DNA from: JAFDZV01 sp035549015
GTDB lineage: Bacteria; Bacteroidota; Ignavibacteria; OLB7
Length of the DNA stretch: 64,000 nt
Reading direction: 5' to 3'
Assembly: GCA_035549015.1 (NCBI GenBank)
Contig: DASZRW010000099.1
Span: 10,224-74,223 of the forward strand
Part shown: positions 9,604-18,500 of the stretch, one piece after another
Layout: every line of letters starts with the position of its first letter
Position numbering within the stretch: position 1 is the stretch's first letter
The notes under the pieces: model-generated
What the model saw: only the letters and a program-made list of their open reading frames with translations
Told to the model about the DNA's origin: nothing
The model's database searches: none
Position numbers and translations under genes: made by a program

Positions 9604-10749
9604 ATGAAACCCAACAACGTTCTCCTTTCGATCCTCGGTGCGTTCTGCACGGGGGTGCTCATGACCTATGCCGCCGCCAGCGCACAAACCAATCCGGAGG
9701 AGCAGGCCAGGGCGATTCTCCAGCTCTTCGAAGCCGGGCAGAAGGATAGTGCCTATGCGCTTCTGGAGCCGCTGAAGAAGAGCGCCCGGTTTGTCCCGGC
9801 CGTGATGTATGCGCGCGCCGAGATGACGCCGGACGATCGCGCACTTGGGCTCTACAAGGAACTGATCGCGATGGAGCCGGCCAGCCCGTGGGCGGAGAAG
9901 GCCTCCTATCAACTGGTGGTGCGATATACGGAGAAGCGGGACTCGCTTGCCGCCTATCTCTGGGATGGTGTGCTGAAAAAGAATTTTGCCGGCTCGCAGT
10001 TCGTGGGAACCGCGGATGAGCTTCTGGCCGGAGTGAAGTCATGGCATTCCATCGATGATGTTGCGGAGCTCGGACCGAAGGGAAAGTCGGGGAGTGGAAC
10101 CGCGCACGGGGTGTCGAAGTCAGCGCCGGCCCCGGGAGCCAGGGCTGCCGCGGCCTCCAAGCCCTCGTCCTCCGCCGACGGGAAACCGGCTGCGAAGGCC
10201 TCCACGACTGCGGCGAAGACCACCGGGAAGGCAACGCCGCCTGCTGCCGCGAAGCCGGCGACGAAGCCGGCGGGTACGGCCGCTGCCAGGCCGGGTGCAA
10301 AGAGCGCTGCGGCGCCTGCAGCCAGGCAGGGGACGAAGCCGGGCGCAGCCGCGGCAACGCCGAGCGGCTCGAAGCCTGCGGCATCACCGGTGGTTGCCGA
10401 TACGGCGAAGGCCGACGGTTCAACACCCGCTGCTGCCACGGCACCTGCCACGGCGACACCTGCCGCCGCAACAACAGCGACGGCCAAGCCCGCCGCGGCG
10501 GCAAAGAGTGATAAGTGGTTCGCACTGCAGGTGGCAGCGTTCCCGACGAAGCCGCAGGCAATTGCCCGGGCGGCCGAATTGAAAAAGAAGAAGGTGAATG
10601 CCACGCCGCTGCCGAAGCTGAACACGTCCGGCAAGAAGAGCTATGCGCTTGTCGTGGGGCATTATTCCACGTTGGAGGATGCGAACAACGGCAGGGGAGC
10701 GTTGAAGTCCAAGTGCGACTGCCAGCCGTTCGCGGTGGAGATCCGCTAG
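9604..10749 (+). CDS. Secreted SPOR-domain protein with Ala/Lys/Pro linker
   Basis: 381-residue exported protein. Residues 1-27 are a signal peptide ending TYAAASA. Residues ~28-155 look like a short TPR-like helical region (AILQLFEAGQKDSAYALLEP). Residues ~160-300 are a low-complexity linker dominated by Ala, Lys, Pro and Thr, and the last ~80 residues are a SPOR domain (KWFALQVAAFPTKPQAIARA to the end) of the kind that binds denuded glycan strands at the septum. A role at the cell wall or division site is inferred from SPOR. The start at ATG 9604 is chosen because it begins the signal peptide. A strong terminator follows the gene. Confidence 0.85.
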   Translation: MKPNNVLLSILGAFCTGVLMTYAAASAQTNPEEQARAILQLFEAGQKDSAYALLEPLKKSARFVPAVMYARAEMTPDDRALGLYKELIAMEPASPWAEKASYQLVVRYTEKRDSLAAYLWDGVLKKNFAGSQFVGTADELLAGVKSWHSIDDVAELGPKGKSGSGTAHGVSKSAPAPGARAAAASKPSSSADGKPAAKASTTAAKTTGKATPPAAAKPATKPAGTAAARPGAKSAAAPAARQGTKPGAAAATPSGSKPAASPVVADTAKADGSTPAAATAPATATPAAATTATAKPAAAAKSDKWFALQVAAFPTKPQAIARAAELKKKKVNATPLPKLNTSGKKSYALVVGHYSTLEDANNGRGALKSKCDCQPFAVEIR

Positions 10750-10779
10750 GCCCGCATTCCGACATATGCGGCATCATTC

Positions 10780-10819
10780 ATCGGGCGCCCTCGGTAGCAG
10801 AGGACGCCCGATTCTGTTT
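10780..10819 (+). terminator. Intrinsic terminator after the SPOR gene
   Basis: Stem ATCGGGCG...CGCCCGAT extended inwards by CCTC/GAGG, loop GGTAGCA, followed by TTCTGTTT. It lies 30 bases after the SPOR-protein stop codon. Confidence 0.75.
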
Positions 10820-11184
10820 CCATGCGCATGCGTGCTCAAGGCCGGCGCCCCTGGGTAATGCGCGGAAGCTGCATCGCATTCGTGGCATCCTGCGGAATCG
10901 TGGCACCTGCATTTTCTCCGCCGCGGCCTGCCATGCCGCATTTGTGCGCATTACGATCTCGAAACACCGTCGATCAGCCGCCGGAGGAATTGCTCCCGGC
11001 TGGCGGGTACACAAAGATGTACTGTAGTGGGCGATTCCGAAGAAATAAGTTTGCCACCGTAGTAACACTTCCTAGCAGAGAGCCCCCGCTCGAACAACAA
11101 CCAACGGAGTTCAGGAGCACGGACGCGCTGTCGGCGTGAGCCGAGAGGGTTTGCCATGCGCGCTCGTATCCGTGAGGAGAGGTC
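10820..11184. other. Intergenic region upstream of the sigma factor gene
   Basis: No gene is visible. A perfect -7 type element TAAGTTTG lies at 11046-11053, but no TTG is found 20 bases before it. If used, it would give the sigma-factor mRNA a leader of about 125 bases. Confidence 0.4.
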
Positions 11185-11781
11185 ATGCAGTACTCTGTCG
11201 AGGCGGACTACCAGGTTCCGCAAACGGTCTTGCTGGACACTACATCGTTCGAGATCATATGCGCAGTTGCACGCCGTTCGCTTGTTCACCGTTTCCGCGG
11301 CGTGTCCCTCGACTCAATTCGTGATGCCGTGCAGGAAGCCGTGTGCAGGCTCTACGAGCACAGGCCGATGCGCGGCGAAATAAATCCACGTACAATCTAC
11401 TCCTGGATCTATACCACCGCTTCGCGCGAGTTGGCGCATGCGTTGAAACGGTTGGTACGGGTTCGCGAAACTGTTGAAGCGCACGATCAGGAAGGCATTT
11501 CGCTCACATCCTCGCAGACGGGACTTCGGTATGGCGACGTTGGCGCGGAACCGGCCGAAGAACTGAACGATCTGCTTACCTACAATGCGCTGCTGGGCTA
11601 TCTCTCGAATAATCTGGCCGAGGCCGTTCAACTTCACTTCGAAGGATATACGGCGGACGAGATAGCCATGCAGCTGGGCTGTTCCCGGGCCGCGGCATAT
11701 AAGCGCGTTCAGCGCGGTTGCGTTGAGATGCGTGAATTGTGGCGGCAGGAGGAATGGCGCGTTGCCACATTGAGCCAGTAA
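11185..11781 (+). CDS. ECF-type RNA polymerase sigma factor
   Basis: 198-residue sigma-70-family protein with only regions 2 and 4. Region 2 covers about residues 30-95 (VSLDSIRDAVQEAVCRLYEH, then NPRTIYSWIYTTASRELAHA). Region 4 spans about 130-190 with a clear helix-turn-helix (FEGYTADEIAMQLGCSRAAA). The ATG at 11185 has a good GGAGAGG site. No anti-sigma gene is adjacent; the next genes encode a lipoprotein and two membrane-anchored proteins, which are plausible members of its regulon by position only. Region 2 is divergent, so the promoter it reads cannot be predicted. Confidence 0.85.
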   Translation: MQYSVEADYQVPQTVLLDTTSFEIICAVARRSLVHRFRGVSLDSIRDAVQEAVCRLYEHRPMRGEINPRTIYSWIYTTASRELAHALKRLVRVRETVEAHDQEGISLTSSQTGLRYGDVGAEPAEELNDLLTYNALLGYLSNNLAEAVQLHFEGYTADEIAMQLGCSRAAAYKRVQRGCVEMRELWRQEEWRVATLSQ

Positions 11782-12080
11782 CAACACTCAAAGGATAATC
11801 TCTCGATCACGCAATGGCAGGCTCTCGCAGTTCTGCGCACCTCACCGCTTTCCCCTCCAATAACAGTCCCTATCAGGGTCCGACGGCACAACTCTGTCTA
11901 CGGACGGAGCGGTGTGTCATGGTAGGAACTACTCGGTCACATGTGCCAGCCGGAGAATTGCATCGGGACGGATCGATATGTCCGTTCCCGACATCAGAAA
12001 ACTCCGACACTTGTCGACAGTGTTGGTAACTAACCCACATGGGCGCAATTCGCGCTCTCACAAACACCAAGAGGTACGCC

Positions 12081-12761
12081 ATGAAGATCAATGGCATTTT
12101 TGCGTGGGTGGCCGCAGCAGCGGTCGCTGCGGGCCTGGGCTCTGCCTTTACCGCCTGCAACGATTCGGTTGCGAGCCCGGTTGACAATAATCTCCTGAAG
12201 AACCCGGACCGTGCGAAGGCCGTGATGACGTCCATGAAGGGCGTTGTCTCTCCGCTCAAGATCGGTGACGACGCTGTACCCATTCGCCAGCTCCTGAACG
12301 ATCAGGTCCCGGCGCAGGATACGGTGAAGGCTCCGGACTCGGTTCAGTTCCACGAGAAGATTCCAACCTACAGCCGTCTGTTCAATATGAAGCACGATGG
12401 CAAGATCACGGTTTACACCGATGCCAACGGTACCAACTGGTATCATATCGGTACCGGATCGTGGGCAACCTATTACTCCCCGGATCCGAGCAATATTCCT
12501 CCGGGAACGGATTTCCACGTGGTTGATGGCAAGCTTGCTACCGCGAATATCACGCTGTGGCATATTGACAATGGCCCCTACCAGACCATGTACTACAATC
12601 CGGGCGATGGTGGCTCGGTGTGGAAGCATGATGGAATTTCCACCTACTACGTGCCTGTGAACGGTACGCACATCGAGACGGGCCCAACCGCAACGTTCTA
12701 CCAGGAAGCTCCGGTCGATACGGTTGGAATTCCGGCCGACCTGAGAAACCAGTTCAAGTAG
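12081..12761 (+). CDS. Putative lipoprotein of unknown function
   Basis: 226-residue exported protein I do not recognise. The N-terminus (MKINGIFAW, then an Ala-rich hydrophobic stretch) ends in a lipobox-like GSAFTAC at about residue 26, so it is probably a lipoprotein. The mature part is rich in Tyr, Trp, Gly and Asn with recurring short strands such as GKITVYTDANGTNWYHIGTG, TDFHVVDGKLATANITLWHI and GTHIETGPTATFYQ, suggesting a small repeated beta structure. The ATG at 12081 follows AGAGGT. It sits between the ECF sigma factor and the tandem paralogues; shared regulation is likely but unproven. Confidence 0.8.
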   Translation: MKINGIFAWVAAAAVAAGLGSAFTACNDSVASPVDNNLLKNPDRAKAVMTSMKGVVSPLKIGDDAVPIRQLLNDQVPAQDTVKAPDSVQFHEKIPTYSRLFNMKHDGKITVYTDANGTNWYHIGTGSWATYYSPDPSNIPPGTDFHVVDGKLATANITLWHIDNGPYQTMYYNPGDGGSVWKHDGISTYYVPVNGTHIETGPTATFYQEAPVDTVGIPADLRNQFK

Positions 12762-12837
12762 GATTGAACAACAGTGCATGGCCGGGGCGCTCAGCGATCG
12801 CCGCCGTTCGGACATGCCCATGTTTACGATGACGGAA

Positions 12838-12866
12838 CGGGGAGGAAGGCAACGCGTTCCTCCCCG
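12838..12866 (+). terminator. Hairpin downstream of the lipoprotein gene
   Basis: Perfect 10-base stem CGGGGAGGAA / TTCCTCCCCG with a 9-base loop, 77 bases after the lipoprotein stop codon. It lacks a clear T tract, so it could be a weak terminator or an mRNA-stabilising structure. Confidence 0.45.
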
Positions 12867-12957
12867 GTTCCTCCCGGACGTGATGCCGTGAATTCGAGCC
12901 AGATCCGTTTCCCGTGCATCGGTGCCGTTGGACCCATCAACCCAATTGGAGAATATC

Positions 12958-14061
12958 ATGAACCGCATATCCGGAATGGCAATCACCGGCCTTGTCGCCA
13001 TCGTGATTATCGCGGCCGGCATGTATATCGTACTGAAGCCGTCCACCGCGGCAACCATGAACCAACGGCCGCTCCGTTCGTTCTATACGAACAATGCCTA
13101 CGTGGACGGACTGTACAATGCGTTGGACCTGAACAATCCGAAGGCCGTGTTCGCATACGTCTACGACTGCCTGGAGCCGGAAGTAACGGTATATCCGTCA
13201 GAGAATTACTACTACTTCCAGTTTACGGCCTGCGGGAAGGTTATCAGCGGATCGATCGGCCTGCTGGCGCACAAGATCGACGACGGCATCCTCCAGTTCG
13301 GATATGCCGACAAGCCGGAGGAGCGTTCGCGCCAGAAGTACTTCCGCATGCATGGAAGCTCCTGCACGATGTCGCAGAACGACAGCCTCTGGGTGAAGAA
13401 GATCAACAACTTCCGCTACGAGGTCAGCTATCACGACAAGCGCGTGATCTTCAACTTCTATCGCGATTCCGTTTCCGCGCCGAAGAATGCGAAGCTTACC
13501 GCCGACGAGGAGTTCGTTGCCCCGACATTCGACGAATCCGGACTGCGGTTCTACCTCTGCTTCAACAAGGTGAAGAAGCATCTGTTCTGGATCCTGAACG
13601 AGGATGGATACGTTCCCGAGACGTTCGCTCCGGCGTATCCGAAGTCGAGCGTGGTGATCGGCGATCGCACGGAACTGGCGTTCTACCAGGACTCCGTGAA
13701 CAATCGGAAGATTCTGGTTGGAGCGCGAGGTGAAAATGTTCTGACGAATAACTGGTACGATGGTCCGTTCGATCACATGCCGGATAATTACGTGAAGGAG
13801 GGAGTGGTGAAGGTGGAGGATTATCTGAACGAGCACTACAAGTTCCAGGGAATGCAGATCGACAAGTACGGCCATTATGTCAACAACGACAACGCGCGCG
13901 TTCCCGTTGCCCCGTACATCGTCTATTTCAACAGAGACGAGTTCCGCTTCATCGATAGTTGCAAGGCCGCACATATGCCGCCGAACGATTTCTACGCGCG
14001 TATTACCACGCAGGAGTACAACGTGCCGAAGGGATATTACGCCGGGGTGTACGCGAAGTAG
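12958..14061 (+). CDS. Membrane-anchored protein of unknown function, paralogue A
   Basis: 367-residue protein with one N-terminal transmembrane segment (ITGLVAIVIIAAGMYIVL, about residues 8-25) that anchors a large extracytoplasmic domain, rich in Tyr, Phe and Asn. I know no family for it. It is clearly homologous to the next gene: both share EVTVYPSENYYYF, FDESGLRF, WILNEDG, RKILVG/RKLLVG and NNW(Y/F)DGPFD(H/Q)MPDNYV in the same order. The ATG at 12958 follows GGAGA by seven bases. A tandem duplication behind an ECF sigma gene suggests surface or envelope function; no enzyme motif is visible. Confidence 0.82.
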   Translation: MNRISGMAITGLVAIVIIAAGMYIVLKPSTAATMNQRPLRSFYTNNAYVDGLYNALDLNNPKAVFAYVYDCLEPEVTVYPSENYYYFQFTACGKVISGSIGLLAHKIDDGILQFGYADKPEERSRQKYFRMHGSSCTMSQNDSLWVKKINNFRYEVSYHDKRVIFNFYRDSVSAPKNAKLTADEEFVAPTFDESGLRFYLCFNKVKKHLFWILNEDGYVPETFAPAYPKSSVVIGDRTELAFYQDSVNNRKILVGARGENVLTNNWYDGPFDHMPDNYVKEGVVKVEDYLNEHYKFQGMQIDKYGHYVNNDNARVPVAPYIVYFNRDEFRFIDSCKAAHMPPNDFYARITTQEYNVPKGYYAGVYAK

Positions 14062-14240
14062 GAGCGATGACGTGTGGAACCGCCGGCCAGGGCGCCGCAG
14101 ATGCGTGCCCGCGGCCGGACGGCACAATTCTCACCGTTGCTGCAGGAACCGGCGTGCGCAACTCTGCCGCATGCCGCCCGGCATCGGACGCCAGGAACTT
14201 CAACAGCCTATTGGCTCAAGATATCGAAGGGAGCAACATC

Positions 14241-15374
14241 ATGCGTCGTGCTCGGACAATGACACTCGCAGCCGTCGTTATCGGCGGATCCATTTTGGCA
14301 GGCGTGCTGCTCGTACGCGCCGCCAGGCAGCCGCAGTCGCCGCGGCCGCCGCGGGGTATCCTCTATACCAACGAAAGCTTCATCAACGGTCTCTATCAGA
14401 ACGAAAATCTTCTGAGCGTTCGCGATGCGTTCAGAATGGTATTCGAATCGCTGGATGACGAAGTAACGGTCTACCCGTCCGAGAACTATTATTATTTCCG
14501 GACGGCTATCCGCGGCAAGACTTACGCGGGCGCCCTCCTGCTCGCCGCCGACAAACTGGACAGCGGTGTTATCGGCATCGGATACTCGCAGGTGCACGAG
14601 GACCGGCTTTCCGGACGCGGCAAGGAGCCGATCACGATATCGCACACCTTCGGCCCGGTGGACGGCGTGAACGTGGAGAAGCAGGATGACTTCAGTTATG
14701 CGGTCACCTATCATGGCAAGCGGGTTGTGTTCAACTTCTTCAAGGAGGATGTGCGGCCTCCGAAGAAGCTGAAGCTGCTTCCGGACGAGCAGTATGTGGG
14801 GCCTTGCTTCGACGAGTCCGGGCTGCGGTTCGCAATCATCTTCAATCAGACAACGAAGCATCTCTACTGGATTCTGAACGAGGATGGTTTTCTGCCGGAG
14901 GACTTTACGCCCGTGGCTCCGAATGTGGTGGAAGGGGACCGAACCGAATATGTGTTCTATATGGATTCCGTCACCAACCGGAAGCTTCTCGTGGGTGTGA
15001 ACGCATTCAACACGGCGGCGAACAACTGGTTCGACGGTCCGTTCGATCAGATGCCGGATAATTACGTGCGTACCGGCCAGGTGAACCTCCGGAAGTACCT
15101 CGCGCTCGATCTGGGAATTCCCGAGAGCAGAATGGACCGCTTCGGCAACATGACCGGGCGAAACGACCGCCGGGAATTCGTGGCCCCGTGCAGCATCTAT
15201 TTCGATCTCTCGGAACTGCGGTTCATCGACACCATCCGCGCGCAGAACCTGCCGCCGTCGCAGTTCTTCTCCAGAATCACGGCCGCCCGTTTCGGGACAC
15301 CGCCGGAGTGGAAGCCGGCCTCGGAACTGATGAAGAATGACTCGTTGATGCGCATGCTCGGAAAGAAGCAGTAG
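14241..15374 (+). CDS. Membrane-anchored protein of unknown function, paralogue B
   Basis: 377-residue second copy of the preceding gene, beginning with an N-terminal membrane anchor (MTLAAVVIGGSILAGVLLV) followed by a short Pro/Arg-rich spacer and the shared extracytoplasmic domain. It lacks most of the cysteines of paralogue A and has a longer C-terminal tail ending in KNDSLMRMLGKKQ. The start is the ATG at 14241 preceded by GGGAG; the frame is open further upstream but without a signal or anchor. It is separated by 179 bases from paralogue A and followed by a 14-base-pair hairpin. Confidence 0.82.
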   Translation: MRRARTMTLAAVVIGGSILAGVLLVRAARQPQSPRPPRGILYTNESFINGLYQNENLLSVRDAFRMVFESLDDEVTVYPSENYYYFRTAIRGKTYAGALLLAADKLDSGVIGIGYSQVHEDRLSGRGKEPITISHTFGPVDGVNVEKQDDFSYAVTYHGKRVVFNFFKEDVRPPKKLKLLPDEQYVGPCFDESGLRFAIIFNQTTKHLYWILNEDGFLPEDFTPVAPNVVEGDRTEYVFYMDSVTNRKLLVGVNAFNTAANNWFDGPFDQMPDNYVRTGQVNLRKYLALDLGIPESRMDRFGNMTGRNDRREFVAPCSIYFDLSELRFIDTIRAQNLPPSQFFSRITAARFGTPPEWKPASELMKNDSLMRMLGKKQ

Positions 15375-15438
15375 CTGCAGCAGGCGCAGCAGCGCCAGGC
15401 AGGCGTAAGAGGGGAAGAAGAGTTGCATCGGAGATATT

Positions 15439-15476
15439 CAGCGGTCCCATGCCGTCCGGCGCGCATGGGGCCGCTG
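15439..15476 (+). terminator. Long hairpin after paralogue B
   Basis: 14-base-pair stem CAGCGGTCCCATGC / GCATGGGGCCGCTG (one G-T pair) with a 10-base loop, 65 bases after the stop codon. It has no T tract, so termination is probable but not certain. Confidence 0.5.
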
Positions 15477-15538
15477 ATCTCCGGTGCAGGGCCGGGCGGC
15501 GCGGCTGCCCGGGCCCCTGCGAGGGAGCGGGCGTTCCC

Positions 15539-15570
15539 TTGCGCGGCACCGCCTTCGCGGTGTTACTTTG
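15539..15570 (+). promoter_or_regulatory. Putative promoter of the S8 protease gene
   Basis: TTG at 15539-15541 and TTACTTTG at 15563-15570, 21 bases apart, resemble the -33/-7 pattern used elsewhere in the window. The GTG start codon is only four bases downstream of this element, so if it is a promoter the mRNA would be leaderless or nearly so. Confidence 0.4.
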
Positions 15571-15574
15571 CCGT

Positions 15575-18500
15575 GTGAACCCTAGCTTCGTTCCCTCCAA
15601 TCCAACACAGCGGCGTCCGTTGCGTAGTTCTGCACTGGCCATCGGGCTCGTTGCCGCACTCCTCGGTACGCTGCTTCCCGGCCGGCGCCTTGCAGCGCAG
15701 GGGGGCCTGTCACATTCCATCATCGTTCGTCTTGCTCCCGGCATCACGCCGAAGTCGGCACGCGAGGCGCTTGCCGCCGCCGTTCCCGGCGGAAGCATCC
15801 CATCGTTGCGGACGGTTGTTCCATCCTCCAACGCGCGCTCCCCGCTGGCCGCGACCGGGCTGGACCGTTATGTGGTTCTTCAGACGTCGGGGCCCTCGGC
15901 AACCGTATGGCTCGCAGCGCTGCGGCGGTCGCCGCTGGTGGAGTCCGCATTCGAGAATCATCGCTACCACATCGACGCCGCTCCGGACGATTCGCTCTAT
16001 GCCGAGCAGTGGGCCCTTGCGCGGGTGGAGGCGGAGGGAGCGTGGGATATCACCACCGGCGACAGCAGTGTGATCATCGGCGTGGTGGATACCGGTATCG
16101 ATCCGGGCCAGCCGGACCTCCAGGGGGCGGTGGCGATCAACCGCGCGGAGGATATCAACGGCAACGGCCGGTTCGATCCCTGGCCTTCAACGGAACGCCG
16201 CAACGGCGTGAGCGGCGATCTGGACGGCATCGATCAGGATGGGAACGGCTTCGTGGACGATGTCGCCGGCTACGACTTCGTGGACCAGACGGTGCGCAAT
16301 GCCGGTGACTGGAGCGAGCGCGACCCCGTTCCCGACGATGAGCTTGGGCACGGGACCAATGTGGCCGGCGTGATAGCCGCCCGGCGCAACAACCGGATCG
16401 GCATCGCCGGTCTCGCACCCGGCTGCCGGCTGCTTCCACTCCGGGCGTTCGACGCGGGCGGCGATGCGGAGGACGATGACATTGCCGCGGCCATCGTGTA
16501 CGGCGTTGAGCGAGGCGTTCGCGTGCTGAATCTGAGTTTCGGCGACTACTATGCGTCGCCCCTTCTGCACGATGCCATCCGCTATGCCTATCAGCGAGGT
16601 GTGGTGGTGGTGGCGGCCAGCGGCAACGAAGGGGGAATCGATCCACACTATCCGGCAAGCTTTCCCGAGGTGATCGCCGTTGGGGCCTCCGATCGGAACG
16701 ACTACCTGGCACCGTTCACCAGCTACGGCTCGCAGCTTTCGCTGACGGCGCCGGGGAACGACATCCTCACCACCGCGCGCAACGGCACCTACAAGAGCGT
16801 GAGCGGCACATCGTTCTCCGCGCCCTGCGTTGCGGCCGCGGCAGCACTTCTTCTTTCCCGGCATCCGGGATGGCGGCCGGACGAGATTCGCGCGGCACTG
16901 GAGTTGAGCGCGGACGATCGGGGAAGAAACGGATGGGATATCGAGTTCGGCGCCGGGCGCCTGAACGTTCGCCGTGCCGTGGAGTTCCCCGGCCCGCCTG
17001 CGGTGGCGATTCAATCGCCGCAGGGGGATGCCGGCATCAACGGAACGGACACGGTGGCGGTGATCGGCTCCGCGTTCTCGCCGATCCTGGACTCGTGGCA
17101 GGTCTTTATCGGGGCGGGGGACGATCCGAAAAGCTGGACCGCGCTTGGTCCGGCGCGGACGCAGGGAGTTGTGGGGGATACGCTCGCCCGGTTCAGCGCC
17201 GCCGGCTATGCGAGCGGCGTCTATACGCTCCGGCTCGCGGTACGGCAGGCCAACGGGCATGCCACGGAGCGGCGGGTGCGGATGATGCTGAACGCCGCGC
17301 GGCCGGCCATCGCCTCCTACGCAGTTCGGAATGTGTGGCGCTTCGAGCAGCGCGCGATTGCGATCACGGCGACGACGGAGCAGCCCTCCCTGCTGCGCGT
17401 ATGGCTGCGTCCGGCAGGGGTGACGGGGGCGCAGTATCTGCCGGTGGCCAACGAGGCAGAGCTCTCCGGATGGGAGGAGAATCACGTGCTGTTCCTCACG
17501 AACGACGACATGGAGCGCGGCCGGCCCTACGACGCCTACATCGAGCTGAGCTCCCGCGCCGGCGACACCACGCTGATCGGGTCCCCTGCCGCACCGCTCT
17601 CCATCGTACGGGAACAGGAAGCCTTCCCGATGACCACGCTCGCCGCGCGCGATTACACGCTTCCGTACGGCTTCATGGTGAACCGGGCACCGGAGCTGTT
17701 CGGCGACGGCAGGCCCTGTGTTGCGATGAACCGATTCGTGGATGGCTCCTATGGTCCCGTGGTGATCTACTCCTTCAATGGCAGGGGGTTCGTGCCGCGC
17801 GACTCGCTTGCCGCGCAGTGGATCCCCCGGTCGTTCGGCGATGTTGGCGGAAACGGCCTTCATCAACTGCTTCTGCAGGCCGGCGGGGCCGGTGCGCTCT
17901 ACTCGCAGACGGCGCCGGGCTCGGGCCTGCTGGCACACCCGATGCTGGTGGATACCACGTCGGGCGACTTCTGGGCCGATTGCCTGCACGATCTGGATGG
18001 CGACGGGCGCGACGAGGTGCTTGCGCGGACGGACAACGGCGATGCCGATCCGGCGTACTACTACGTTGCCCGCGTTCAGGGTGATGCGCTTGTACGAACT
18101 GCCACGCTTGCGAACACCACGCCGCCGGCAGCCGGCGATTCGCGGAACAAGTATGGTCCGCCGGAGGCCCAGGTTGCGGACTTCGACGGCGACGGCGTTC
18201 CGGACATTCTGGTTGGTGACGACGATGCGGACTTCACGATCTACAAGCGCAACGGCGACGGCTCGTATCGAGCGATGTGGACCGATGTGAACGATGGCGA
18301 GGGCGGGAGCGAGTTCGTTGCCGCCGCCGATCTGGACGGCGACGGGAGGGCGGAGGCGATCGTTGCCTATCATGCCCGCACCGGGCTCGACGCCGCGCAC
18401 ACCTACGCTCCGCCGCTCTGGACGGTGAAGGCCTTCCGGTTCGACAACGACGGCAACGGCACCATGATCTGGCGCGACAGCATCGCCTACGTACGTCCCA

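Noticed and set aside
9659..10777. Long minus-strand frames opposite the SPOR gene
   Set aside because: Low-complexity antisense of an Ala/Lys/Pro linker; no start site, signal or motif.
16187..18400. 737-codon minus-strand frame opposite the S8 protease
   Set aside because: Shadow of the protease, which carries the intact Asp-His-Ser triad and repeats.
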